Positions 17,493-25,440 of a stretch of DNA of 64,000 bases are shown here, piece by piece. The notes below the pieces were generated by a model. It was not told the origin of the DNA and ran no database searches. It was given only the letters and a program-made list of their open reading frames with translations. The translations under genes and the position numbers were made by a program. Source of the DNA: Rubrobacter xylanophilus DSM 9941 (lineage in GTDB: Bacteria; Actinomycetota; Rubrobacteria; Rubrobacterales; Rubrobacteraceae); NCBI RefSeq assembly GCF_000014185.1, contig NC_008148.1, positions 496,001 to 560,000 on the forward strand, given 5' to 3'. The stretch's first letter is position 1; the number at the start of each line of letters is the position of its first letter.

Positions 17493-18392
17493 TTGGGGCC
17501 TGTACGGGCAGGGGCCTCGCCGCCGGGCGGGGCTTCCGGCGGGCGCGTCTCGGTGGTCGTCGCGACCCGCGACCGGCGCGACGAGCTCCTCAGGACCGTC
17601 TACCACCTGCTGGCCCTCCCCGAGCGGCCGCGCGTCGTGGTCGTGGACAACGCCTCCTCCGACGGGACGCCGCAGGCCCTCGCGAGGCTCCATCCGGAGG
17701 TGGAGGTCGTGGCGCTCGGCGAGAACCTCGCCGCCGCCGGGCGGACGGCGGGCGTGCGGCGCTGCCCCACCCCCTACGTGGCCTTCGCCGACGACGACTC
17801 CTGGTGGGAGCCCGGCTCCCTGCGCCGGGCGGCCGACCTGCTGGACGCCCACCCGCGGCTCGGGCTGGTGGCCGGGCGCGTCCTGCTCGGCCCCGAGGGG
17901 CGGGAGGACCCGGTCTGCGGCCTCATGGCCGCAAGCCCCCTGCCCGCAGAGCCGGATCTCCCGGGGCCGGGGGTGCTCGGGTTCGTCGCCTGCGCCGCGG
18001 TGGTGCGGCGGGAGGCCTACCTGGGGTCCGGGGGCTTCGAGCGGCGGCTCTTCTGGGGCGAGGAGGAGCTGCTCGCCGCCGACATGGCCGCCGCCGGGTG
18101 GGCCCTGGTCTACGACGCCGGCGTCGTCGCCCGCCACCACCCCTCGCCCGCCCGCGACGCCCGGGCCAACCGCCGGCGGGCCGTCCGCAGCGCGCTGCTG
18201 ACCGGCTGGCTGCGCCGGCCGGCCCGGGTGGCCCTGGGCCGCTCCCTGCGCGCCCTGCGCTCCTCCCTGCGCGACCCGGACGCCCGGGCCGGGCTCGCGG
18301 CGGCGCTCGCCGGGCTCCCGTGGGCGCTGCGCGGCCGCCGCCCGCTCCCGCCGCGGGTGGAGGAGGGGCTCCGGATGCTGGAGTCCGGGTAG
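17493..18392 (+). CDS. family 2 glycosyltransferase
   Basis: 299 aa GT-A glycosyltransferase. VSVVVATRDRRDELLRTVYH opens the nucleotide-binding fold, VVVDNASSDGTPQAL is the conserved NDP-binding strand, ADDDSWWEPG is the DxD metal site, and FWGEEELLAADMA the acceptor region. TTG 17493 is chosen because AGAGGGAGGGGG lies about eight bases upstream and no ATG or GTG fits. C-terminal 60 residues are Arg-rich and may bind membrane or acidic glycan. Substrate unknown. Lies 10 bases before the deacetylase-like gene. Confidence 0.8.
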   Translation: MGPVRAGASPPGGASGGRVSVVVATRDRRDELLRTVYHLLALPERPRVVVVDNASSDGTPQALARLHPEVEVVALGENLAAAGRTAGVRRCPTPYVAFADDDSWWEPGSLRRAADLLDAHPRLGLVAGRVLLGPEGREDPVCGLMAASPLPAEPDLPGPGVLGFVACAAVVRREAYLGSGGFERRLFWGEEELLAADMAAAGWALVYDAGVVARHHPSPARDARANRRRAVRSALLTGWLRRPARVALGRSLRALRSSLRDPDARAGLAAALAGLPWALRGRRPLPPRVEEGLRMLESG

Positions 18393-18402
18393 GGGGACGG
18401 GG

Positions 18403-19431
18403 ATGCTCGTCTACACGCACCCCGCCTGCCGGAAGCACCTGAACCCCAGCTCCGGGGTGGAGGTCCCGGAGCGCTACCCGGCGGCGCTCGCCGGGGCCGA
18501 GGCCGCCGCCCGGGACGGCGCGCCGGTCGAGGTGCGCCGCTCCGAGCCGGCCCCGGAGGCCGCGCTCCTCGCGGTGCACGAGCGGGGCTACCTGAAGCTG
18601 CTGCGCGAGCTCTCGTCCTCCGGGGGCGGCGTGCTGGACCCGGACACCGCGCTCGGGCCGGGCTCCTGGGAGGCGGCGCTGCTCGCCGCCGGGGCCGCCG
18701 CCGGCGCCGCGGAGGCCGCGCTCTCGGGCGCGGCCTCCTTCGCCCTCGTGCGCCCGCCGGGGCACCACGCCGGGCGGGGGAGGGCCATGGGCTTCTGCCT
18801 CATCAACAACGCCGCCGTCGCCGCCGCCCACGCCCGCGCGCTCGGGGCGCGGCGGGTGGCCGTCCTCGACTGGGACGTCCACCACGGCAACGGCACCCAG
18901 GAGATCTTCTACGCCGCGGGCGACGTCCTCTACCTCTCGGTGCACCGGGGCGGGCTCTTCTACCCGGGCACGGGGCACCCGGAGGAGGTGGGCGCTGGCC
19001 CGGGAAAGGGCTTCACCGTGAACGTGCCGCTCCCGGCCGGCTCCGGGGAGGGGGGGTACGCGGCGGCCTTCGGGGGGGTGCTCCTTCCCGTGCTCGAGGA
19101 GTTCGCGCCGGAGCTCGTCGTGGTCTCGGCGGGGTACGACGCCCACGCCTCGGACCCCCTCGGCGGCATGCGGCTCGAGGCCGGCTCCTTCGGGCGCTTC
19201 GCCGCGGCGGTGGCCTCCCTCGCGCGGCGCGCCTCGGGAACCCCTCCGGCCTTCGTGCTGGAGGGCGGCTACGAGGCGGGGGCGCTCACCGCCTGCGTCG
19301 CCGCCACCATCCGGGGGGCCGGGGAGGGGGAGACCGGAGGGGAGCCCTGGCCCGCGGAGGGGCGGGGGGATCTCCTCGGGCCTCCCCGCAGGGCCCTCGC
19401 CCCCTACTGGGAGAGCCTGCGGGGAGGTTAG
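18403..19431 (+). CDS. histone deacetylase family / acetylpolyamine or AcuC-like deacetylase
   Basis: 342 aa arginase-fold Zn deacetylase (class I/II HDAC superfamily). RPPGHHAGRGRAMGFCLINN carries the catalytic His pair, VLDWDVHHGNGTQEIFY the Asp/His zinc ligands, and SAGYDAHASDPLGG the third ligand. Bacterial members remove acetyl groups from lysines of acetyl-CoA synthetase (AcuC) or from polyamines. No acs, acuA or polyamine genes are near, so the target is open. ATG start follows GGGGGACGGGG. Downstream stop is about 70 bases before the archease gene, where TATAAG at 19474 may mark a new promoter. Confidence 0.88.
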   Translation: MLVYTHPACRKHLNPSSGVEVPERYPAALAGAEAAARDGAPVEVRRSEPAPEAALLAVHERGYLKLLRELSSSGGGVLDPDTALGPGSWEAALLAAGAAAGAAEAALSGAASFALVRPPGHHAGRGRAMGFCLINNAAVAAAHARALGARRVAVLDWDVHHGNGTQEIFYAAGDVLYLSVHRGGLFYPGTGHPEEVGAGPGKGFTVNVPLPAGSGEGGYAAAFGGVLLPVLEEFAPELVVVSAGYDAHASDPLGGMRLEAGSFGRFAAAVASLARRASGTPPAFVLEGGYEAGALTACVAATIRGAGEGETGGEPWPAEGRGDLLGPPRRALAPYWESLRGG

Positions 19432-19505
19432 CGGCGGCCGCGGGCGGGTACGGTAACAGGCGGTTGCGGAAGTGATATAAGAACAGGTGGTACGAGAGGT
19501 CGGCG

Positions 19506-19922
19506 GTGATCCGGATGCTGGACCACACGGCGGACGTGGGCTTCGAGGTCGAGGCTCCCTCGGTCGAGGGCCTGTTTGCGGAGGCCCTCGGGGGGCTGCT
19601 CCAGGTCATGTTCGAGGCGCCGCCCCGGGAGGGCGGCGCGGAGGAGCGGAGGGTGGAGCTCTCGGCGCCCGACCTCGAGACCCTGCTCGTCCGGTGGCTC
19701 AACGAGCTGACGTTCCTGGTCCAGGGGGAGGGCTTCGTGCCCGTCTCGGCGGAGGTGCGGGTGGGGGAGGGACCCTCGCTGCGCGCCCGGCTGCGCGGGG
19801 TACCGCTCGACGTCGAGCGGTACGGCTGGCAGGGAGAGATAAAAGGGGCCACCTTCCACGGCCTCGAGGTGGCCAGGAGAAGAGAGGGAGCGTTGCACGC
19901 GCGGGTGATACTCGATGTCTGA
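19506..19922 (+). CDS. archease
   Basis: 138 aa archease, the cofactor that makes RtcB ligase multiple-turnover by promoting guanylylation of its active-site His. IRMLDHTADVGFEVEAPS (conserved DHTADxG), LVRWLNELTFLVQ and the C-terminal GATFHGLEV/ARVILDV segments all match. GTG start at 19506. The stop overlaps the start of rtcB (ATGTCTGA), the standard archease-rtcB arrangement. Confidence 0.93.
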   Translation: MIRMLDHTADVGFEVEAPSVEGLFAEALGGLLQVMFEAPPREGGAEERRVELSAPDLETLLVRWLNELTFLVQGEGFVPVSAEVRVGEGPSLRARLRGVPLDVERYGWQGEIKGATFHGLEVARRREGALHARVILDV

Positions 19923-21369
19923 GAAGGCTGGTGTTGCTGACACCGTAGGTTTCGAGCGGCTCTCGGAGTACAGGTACAGGATCCCGCGGCAGGGGAAGAT
20001 GCGCTGCGACGCGGTCTTCTACGCCTCGCGACGGATACTGGAGGATCTCGCCGCCGAGGACTACGCCTCGCTGCGGCAGCTCATGGGCGTGGCCACCCTG
20101 CCCGGGATAGTCGAGCCGGCGCTCAGCATGCCGGACATCCACTGGGGGTACGGCTTCCCCATCGGGGGGGTGGCCGCCTTCGACCCGGAGGAGGGAGGGG
20201 TGGTGAGCCCCGGGGGCGTCGGCTTCGACATCAACTGCGGGGTCCGGCTCCTGGTCTCGGACATAAGCCGGGAGGAGCTCGCGGACCGCAAGGCGCGCCT
20301 CGCCGACGAGCTCTTCCGGAGCGTCCCCTCCGGGGTGGGCCGGGGCCGCAAGGACTTCAGGATCGGGCGCCCCGACCTCAGGCGGCTGCTCGTCGAGGGG
20401 CCCTCCTGGCTGGTGGAGCGGGGCTACGGGGAGCCCGGGGACCTCGACGGCATCGAGTCCCGCGGGCGACTCGCCGGGGCCGACCCCGACGCCGTCTCCG
20501 AGAGGGCCTACCAGCGGGGGCAGCCGCAGCTCGGGACCCTGGGCTCCGGCAACCACTTCCTCGAGGTCCAGTACGTGGACGAGGTCTACGACGAGGAGGC
20601 CGCCCGGGCCTACGGGCTGCATCCGGGGCAGGTCACCGTCCTCATCCACTCCGGCTCCCGGGGGCTCGGGCACCAGGTGTGCACGGAGTACGTGGAGCGC
20701 TTTCTGCAGGTCGCCCCGAAGTACGGCATCGAGCTGGTGGACCGGCAGCTCGCCGCCGCCCCCATAGACAGCCCGGAGGGGAGGGCCTACCTCGGGGCCA
20801 TGTCCGCGGCGGCCAACTTCGCCTTCGCCAACCGCCAGCTCATAGCCCACTTCACCCGGGAGGCCTTCGCCCGGGCGGGCTTTGGGGGCCGTCCCCTGCG
20901 GGTGCTCTACGACCTGGCGCACAACAACGCCAAGCTCGAGGAGCACGGCGCGAGGAGGGTGCTCGTCCACCGCAAGGGGGCGACGCGGGCCTTCGGCCCC
21001 GGCAACCCCGAGCTCCCGGAGCGCTACCGGGGGGTCGGCCAGCCCGTGCTGGTGCCGGGCGACATGGGCCGCTACTCCTTCGTGCTCGCCGGGACCGAGG
21101 GCTCCATGCGCGAGACCTTCGGCTCCAGCGCCCACGGCGCCGGGCGGAAGATGAGCCGCCGCCGGGCCAAGAAGGCCGCCCGGGGACGCGACCTCATCCG
21201 GGAGATGGAGCAGGTGGGCATCCTGGTGCGGGCCGCGGGCCGGGCCACGGTGGACGAGGAGATGTCCGAGGCCTACAAGGACGCCGCCGAGGTCGTGGAG
21301 GTGACCGACGGGGCGGGCATCGGGAAGAAGGTGGCCCGTCTGAGGCCTCAGATAGTGGTGAAGGGCTAG
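19915..21369 (+). CDS. rtcB: RNA 3'-P/5'-OH ligase RtcB
   Basis: 484 aa GTP- and Mn-dependent RNA ligase joining 2',3'-cyclic phosphate and 5'-OH ends; used for tRNA or stress-cleaved RNA repair. Active-site motifs: GVGFDINCGVRLL (Asp/Cys metal ligands), LGSGNHFLEVQ, HSGSRGLGHQV, LAHNNAKLEEH and GSSAHGAGRKMSR, whose His becomes guanylylated. Full-length for the family. Coupled to archease by an 8-base overlap and followed after two bases by a phosphoribosyltransferase, so the transcript probably spans at least archease to the hydrolase at 22702. Confidence 0.95.
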   Translation: MSEKAGVADTVGFERLSEYRYRIPRQGKMRCDAVFYASRRILEDLAAEDYASLRQLMGVATLPGIVEPALSMPDIHWGYGFPIGGVAAFDPEEGGVVSPGGVGFDINCGVRLLVSDISREELADRKARLADELFRSVPSGVGRGRKDFRIGRPDLRRLLVEGPSWLVERGYGEPGDLDGIESRGRLAGADPDAVSERAYQRGQPQLGTLGSGNHFLEVQYVDEVYDEEAARAYGLHPGQVTVLIHSGSRGLGHQVCTEYVERFLQVAPKYGIELVDRQLAAAPIDSPEGRAYLGAMSAAANFAFANRQLIAHFTREAFARAGFGGRPLRVLYDLAHNNAKLEEHGARRVLVHRKGATRAFGPGNPELPERYRGVGQPVLVPGDMGRYSFVLAGTEGSMRETFGSSAHGAGRKMSRRRAKKAARGRDLIREMEQVGILVRAAGRATVDEEMSEAYKDAAEVVEVTDGAGIGKKVARLRPQIVVKG

Positions 21370-21371
21370 CC

Positions 21372-22043
21372 GTGTTCGACGGGCCGATCTTCCGGGACCG
21401 CCGGGAGGCAGGGAGGGTGCTCGCCTCCCGGCTGGAGCGCTACCGGGACGAGCGGCCCGTGATCTTCGCCCTCCCGCGCGGCGGGGTCCCGGTGGGCTAC
21501 GAGATCTCCAGGGCGCTCGGGGCCCCGCTGGAGGTGATCGTGGCCCGCAAGCTCGGTGCTCCGGGTCAGCCCGAGTTCGGCATCGGGGCGATAGCCCCCG
21601 GGGTGCGGGTGCTGAACGAGGAGGCCGTCCGGCGCCTGGGGATCCCGGAGGACTACATCGAGCGGGTGACCGAGAGGGAGACGCGCGAGATGGAGCGCCG
21701 GCTGCGGCGGTTCCGCGGGGACCGGCCGGAGCCGGAGGTCCGGGACCGGACGGTGATCCTGGTGGACGACGGTCTGGCCACCGGGGTGACGGCGCGGGCG
21801 GCGATCCGGGCGCTCAGGCGCCGCGAGCCCCGGCGGCTGGTGCTCGCCGTGCCCGTGTGCGCGGCCCAGACGGCGCAGGTGATCCGGCCTTTGGTCGACG
21901 ACTTCGTCTGCCCGGCCACGCCCCCGGACCTCGGGGCCATAGGCTTCTGGTACGAGAACTTCGAGCAGGTCTCCAGCGAGGAGGTGGCGGAGCTGCTGGA
22001 GGAGGCCCGCCGCCTCTTCTCCGGGGAGAGGGACGGAGGATGA
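21372..22043 (+). CDS. phosphoribosyltransferase
   Basis: 223 aa type I phosphoribosyltransferase. PRPP-binding loop VILVDDGLATGVTARAAIRA is textbook; FALPRGGVPVGYEI and KLGAPGQPEFGIGAIA belong to the hypothetical PRTase group often fused to a dienelactone-hydrolase-like domain. Here the hydrolase is the next gene, overlapping by ATGA, so the pair looks like a split version of that fusion. GTG at 21372, two bases after the rtcB stop. Base or nucleoside substrate unknown; link to RNA repair is only by position. Confidence 0.82.
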   Translation: MFDGPIFRDRREAGRVLASRLERYRDERPVIFALPRGGVPVGYEISRALGAPLEVIVARKLGAPGQPEFGIGAIAPGVRVLNEEAVRRLGIPEDYIERVTERETREMERRLRRFRGDRPEPEVRDRTVILVDDGLATGVTARAAIRALRRREPRRLVLAVPVCAAQTAQVIRPLVDDFVCPATPPDLGAIGFWYENFEQVSSEEVAELLEEARRLFSGERDGG

Positions 22044-22702
22044 GCGTCGGGGAGACGGTGCGGATCGAGGCGGGGGGCGCGCGGATCGAGGGCGACCTCG
22101 AGATCCCGGAGGGCGCGAGGGGGATCGTCCTCTTCGCCCACGGCAGCGGGAGCGGCCGCCACAGCCCGCGCAACCGCTTCGTCGCCGCGAGGCTGCGGGA
22201 GGAGAGCCTCCTTCTGGGTACCCTGCTCATAGACCTGCTGACGGAGCAGGAGGAGGCGGAGGACGCGAGGACGGGCCTGCTCCGCTTCGACGTGGGGCTG
22301 CTCGCGGGGCGGGTCGAGGCGGCAACCCGCTGGCTCCTCGACAACCCGCGGACGCGGGGGCTGCGCGTCGGGTACTTCGGGGCCAGCACGGGGGCTGCGG
22401 CGGCGCTCGTCGCCGCGGCCCGGCTCCCCGAGGCCGTGGGGGCGGTCGTCTCGCGCGGCGGGCGGCCGGATCTGGCCGGCGAGCACCTGGGGCGCGTGCG
22501 GGCCCCGGTGCTCCTCATCGTGGGGGGGCGGGACCACACGGTGCTGGAGCTGAACCGGGAGGCCATGCGGCGGCTGCCCCCGCAGACGCGGCTGGAGGTG
22601 GTGCCCGGGGCCACCCACCTCTTCGAGGAGCCGGGGGCGCTGGAGGAGGTCGCCCGGCTCGCCGCCAGGTGGTTCGCCCGGCACCTCGCAGGGGGGCGCT
22701 AG
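22040..22702 (+). CDS. dienelactone-hydrolase-like alpha/beta hydrolase
   Basis: 220 aa alpha/beta hydrolase. Oxyanion strand IVLFAHGSGSGRHSPRNRFV, nucleophile elbow YFGASTGAAAALVAA (Ser in GASTG), acid in LIVGGRDHTVL and His in VPGATHLFEEPG complete the triad. Proteins of this group are frequently joined to the phosphoribosyltransferase encoded just upstream, with which it overlaps by four bases. Start ATG has GGACGGAGG upstream. Physiological substrate unknown. Confidence 0.82.
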   Translation: MSVGETVRIEAGGARIEGDLEIPEGARGIVLFAHGSGSGRHSPRNRFVAARLREESLLLGTLLIDLLTEQEEAEDARTGLLRFDVGLLAGRVEAATRWLLDNPRTRGLRVGYFGASTGAAAALVAAARLPEAVGAVVSRGGRPDLAGEHLGRVRAPVLLIVGGRDHTVLELNREAMRRLPPQTRLEVVPGATHLFEEPGALEEVARLAARWFARHLAGGR

Positions 22703-22707
22703 GGGCC

Positions 22708-23691
22708 TTGGTCGTCCTGAACCTCGCCGGGGACGTCATGCTCGGGCGGGGGGTGAACGAGGCGCTCGCGGAGATGCCCCCCGAGGAGGTGTGGGGCGAC
22801 GTGCTGCCGCTCTTGCTGGAGGGCGGGGTGCGCATCGTCAACCTGGAGTGCGCGATCACGGATCACAGAAGGCCCTGGACGCGCACCCCCAAGGTCTTCC
22901 ACTTCCGGGCCGACCCGCGGGCCGTGCGGGTGCTGACCGCGGCCCGGATAGACGCCGTCTCCCTCGCCAACAACCACACCCTGGACTTCGAGGAGCGGGG
23001 GCTGCTGGACACCATCGCCCACCTGCGGTCCGCCGGGATAGCCTGCGCGGGGGCGGGGCGGGATCTCGCGGAGGCCTCGCGCCCGGCGGTGGTGGAGGGC
23101 GGCGGGGAGCGGGTGGCCCTCGTGGCCTTCACCGACAACGAGCCCCCCTTCGCCGCCGGCCCGGACCGGCCCGGAACCAACTACCTGCCGGTCTCGCTGG
23201 AGGGGGAGGTGCTCGAGCGGGTGGAGGAGGCCGTAGCCCGGGCGCGCGCCGAGGGGGCCGGGACCGTCGTCTTCTCCAACCACTGGGGGCCGAACATGGT
23301 CGAGCGCCCGCCCGAGTGCTTCCGGCGCTTCGCCCGGGCCGTCATCGACCGCGGGGCCGACGTCTACTACGGCCACAGCGCCCACGTCTTCCAGGGCGTC
23401 GAGGTCTACCGGGGCAGGCCCATCCTCTACGACACCGGCGACTTCGTCGACGACTACGCCGTGGACCCCCGGCTGCGCAACGACCGGTCTTTCCTCTTCC
23501 GGGTGGAGGTGGGCGAGGAGGGGCTGCGGGGGCTCGAGCTCTTCCCGGTCCGGCTCCCCTACGCCCGGGTGCGGCGGGCGGCCGGGGAGGAGGCCGAGGC
23601 CATCATGGAGCGTATGGAGCGGCTCTCGGCCGAGATGGGCACCCGCTTCGAGCGCGCCGGGGACCGTCTGCTCCTCCGGGGGCCCGGCTAG
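22708..23691 (+). CDS. CapA family metallophosphatase-like protein
   Basis: 327 aa protein of the CapA/PgsA (poly-gamma-glutamate synthesis) family with a calcineurin-like metallophosphoesterase fold. NLAGDVMLGRGVNE, NLECAITD, SLANNHTLDFEERGL, FSNHWGPNM and YYGHSAHVFQGVEVY supply metal-binding Asp, Glu, Asn and His. No signal peptide or membrane helix is visible, unlike capsule CapA proteins, so a cytosolic hydrolase role is likely. TTG start five bases after the hydrolase stop. Convergent with the F420-type oxidoreductase; their stops overlap in CTAG. Confidence 0.83.
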   Translation: MVVLNLAGDVMLGRGVNEALAEMPPEEVWGDVLPLLLEGGVRIVNLECAITDHRRPWTRTPKVFHFRADPRAVRVLTAARIDAVSLANNHTLDFEERGLLDTIAHLRSAGIACAGAGRDLAEASRPAVVEGGGERVALVAFTDNEPPFAAGPDRPGTNYLPVSLEGEVLERVEEAVARARAEGAGTVVFSNHWGPNMVERPPECFRRFARAVIDRGADVYYGHSAHVFQGVEVYRGRPILYDTGDFVDDYAVDPRLRNDRSFLFRVEVGEEGLRGLELFPVRLPYARVRRAAGEEAEAIMERMERLSAEMGTRFERAGDRLLLRGPG

Positions 23692-24641
23692 GGGAGCTCC
23701 GGCAGGATCTCCGTCTCGTAGAACCGGAAGAAGCCCTCCTGCTCCGGGCCGATCTGCTGGACGTAGATCTCGTCGTAGCCCGCCTCGATGTAGCGGCGGA
23801 TAGAGCGCAGGTGCAGCTCCGGGTCCGGGCCGCAGGGCACCTCCGCGGCTACCATCTCCTCGGTGACCAGCTCGCTGGCCTGCTCGAAGTGCCGGGGGGT
23901 GGGCAGCTCCTGGGCCAGCTCGCCGGGGAGCTGCTCGTTCGGCCAGATGCGGTGCGCCGTCTTGCGCGCCCGCGACTCCTCCTCGCTCCAGCAGACCTTC
24001 ATCCCCGCCTGCGCGGGCTTGTCCCCGCCGCCCGAGGAGCGGAACAGCGAGACCAGCTCCCCGTCCGGGATGGTGCTGCAGTAGCCGTCGCCGATCCGGC
24101 CGGCCAGCCGGACGGACTTCGGCCCGAAGCCGGAGACGTAGACCGGCGGGGGCTCCTCGGGGAGGGTGTACAGGCGGGCGTTCTCCACCGTGTAGTAGTC
24201 GCCGTGGAAGTCCTTGACCCCGCCCTCCCACAGCAGCCGCATTACCCGCACGGCCTCCTCCAGCATCTTTAGCCGCACGTCGGCGGGGGGCCAGCGGTCG
24301 CCGAGGACGTGCTCGTTCAGGTTCTCGCCGCTGCCCACCCCGAGCACGAAGCGGCCCTCCAGCATCACCGCGGAGGTTGCCGCGGCCTGGGCTATGATCG
24401 CGGGGTGGATGCGGATCGTCGGGCAGGTCACCGCTGTGGTCACCGGCAGCGAGGTGGCCCGGGAGAGCCCCCCGATCACCGACCAGACAAAGGGGCTGTT
24501 GCCCTGCTCGGAGTTCCAGGGGTGGTAGTGGTCGGAGATCCAGAGCCCCTCGAAGCCCGCGGCCTCGGCCATCTCGGCCTGCTCCAGCAGCTCCCGCGGC
24601 CCCCACTCCTCGCAGGACAGAAAGTACCCTATCTTCGCCAT
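23688..24641 (-). CDS. LLM-class F420-dependent oxidoreductase (G6PDH-like family)
   Basis: 317 aa TIM-barrel luciferase-like oxidoreductase of the TIGR03557/F420-dependent glucose-6-phosphate dehydrogenase group. FEGLWISDHYHPWNSEQG, VTTAVTCPTIRIHPAIIAQA and RFVLGVGSGENLNEHVLG are typical. Such enzymes use deazaflavin F420 as hydride carrier, consistent with an actinobacterium; the actual substrate varies widely. ATG at 24641 follows GGAGGGCCGAG. It lies 76 bases downstream of the metallo-hydrolase gene and may be the last gene of the polX transcript. Confidence 0.83.
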   Translation of the reverse strand: MAKIGYFLSCEEWGPRELLEQAEMAEAAGFEGLWISDHYHPWNSEQGNSPFVWSVIGGLSRATSLPVTTAVTCPTIRIHPAIIAQAAATSAVMLEGRFVLGVGSGENLNEHVLGDRWPPADVRLKMLEEAVRVMRLLWEGGVKDFHGDYYTVENARLYTLPEEPPPVYVSGFGPKSVRLAGRIGDGYCSTIPDGELVSLFRSSGGGDKPAQAGMKVCWSEEESRARKTAHRIWPNEQLPGELAQELPTPRHFEQASELVTEEMVAAEVPCGPDPELHLRSIRRYIEAGYDEIYVQQIGPEQEGFFRFYETEILPELP

Positions 24642-24717
24642 CTCGGCCCTCCTACGGAAGCTCTCGCCGGCAACCGGCAATTGATACCCCGCCGGCCTCT
24701 GCGGCTAACAGGGCCCC

Positions 24718-25440
24718 TCAGGGAACCCCGACCTCCATCCCGTCGTATGCCAGCGCGGCCTCCACGCCGCGCTCGGCGCCGAGGCGGCGGACCTCTCTCT
24801 CCAGCCGCTCCTCGTCGCCGGCCACGATCTCCGTGCCGCAGTGGGTGAAGACGGCCCGCCGCACCCCCTCCTTCGCGCACCAGGTGAGCTGGGTGCGGAT
24901 GGGGGCGTGCCCGATGAGGGCCTCCCCGCGCCGGCGCACCAGCGGGCGGGCGACGCTCGCCCCGTCGCCCGCGTACAGCTCGACCCCCCGGAGCGCCTCC
25001 CCCCGGCCGTGGATGTAGACCACGTCGGGGGCGTAGAAGACCGCGGTCCTGCCCGCCGAGATCCTGTAGCCCACCGCCGGGGCGCGGGTGGAGTGCTCCA
25101 CCGGGAAGGCCTCGAAGACGAGCCCCTCCGCCCGGAAGGGCCTGCGCGGCTCCACCACGCGCCGCTCGCGGACGGGGTAGCGCTCCATCAGCGCCCAGGA
25201 CTCTCGCGTGGCGTAGACCGGGCAGGGAGCCCCCTCCCTGAGGCCCCAGGCGTGGTCCGGGTGGGCGTGGGTGACGACGACGGCCGCCGGGTCGAGCCCG
25301 CCGAAGCGCCCCAGCCAGTCGGCGCCGCAGTCCACCATGACCCTGCCGCCGCCGCAGAAGACGACGAGCGCGCTGTGCATGGCGTGCCTGGGGGTGCGCG
25401 CCTCGATCTCGCCGCGGGTCCCGGCGAAGAGGAGCCTCAT
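24718..25440 (-). CDS. MBL-fold metal-dependent hydrolase
   Basis: 240 aa metallo-beta-lactamase-fold hydrolase. MRLLFAGTRGEIEARTPRH opens the fold; VVVTHAHPDHAWGL is the full HxHxDH zinc motif; FTHCGTEIV supplies a late ligand. It resembles phosphoribosyl-cyclic phosphodiesterase/RNase-Z-type MBL proteins. ATG overlaps the polX stop (ATGA), indicating translational coupling. Substrate unknown; association with a repair polymerase may hint at a nucleic acid or nucleotide substrate, by inference. Confidence 0.8.
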   Translation of the reverse strand: MRLLFAGTRGEIEARTPRHAMHSALVVFCGGGRVMVDCGADWLGRFGGLDPAAVVVTHAHPDHAWGLREGAPCPVYATRESWALMERYPVRERRVVEPRRPFRAEGLVFEAFPVEHSTRAPAVGYRISAGRTAVFYAPDVVYIHGRGEALRGVELYAGDGASVARPLVRRRGEALIGHAPIRTQLTWCAKEGVRRAVFTHCGTEIVAGDEERLEREVRRLGAERGVEAALAYDGMEVGVP

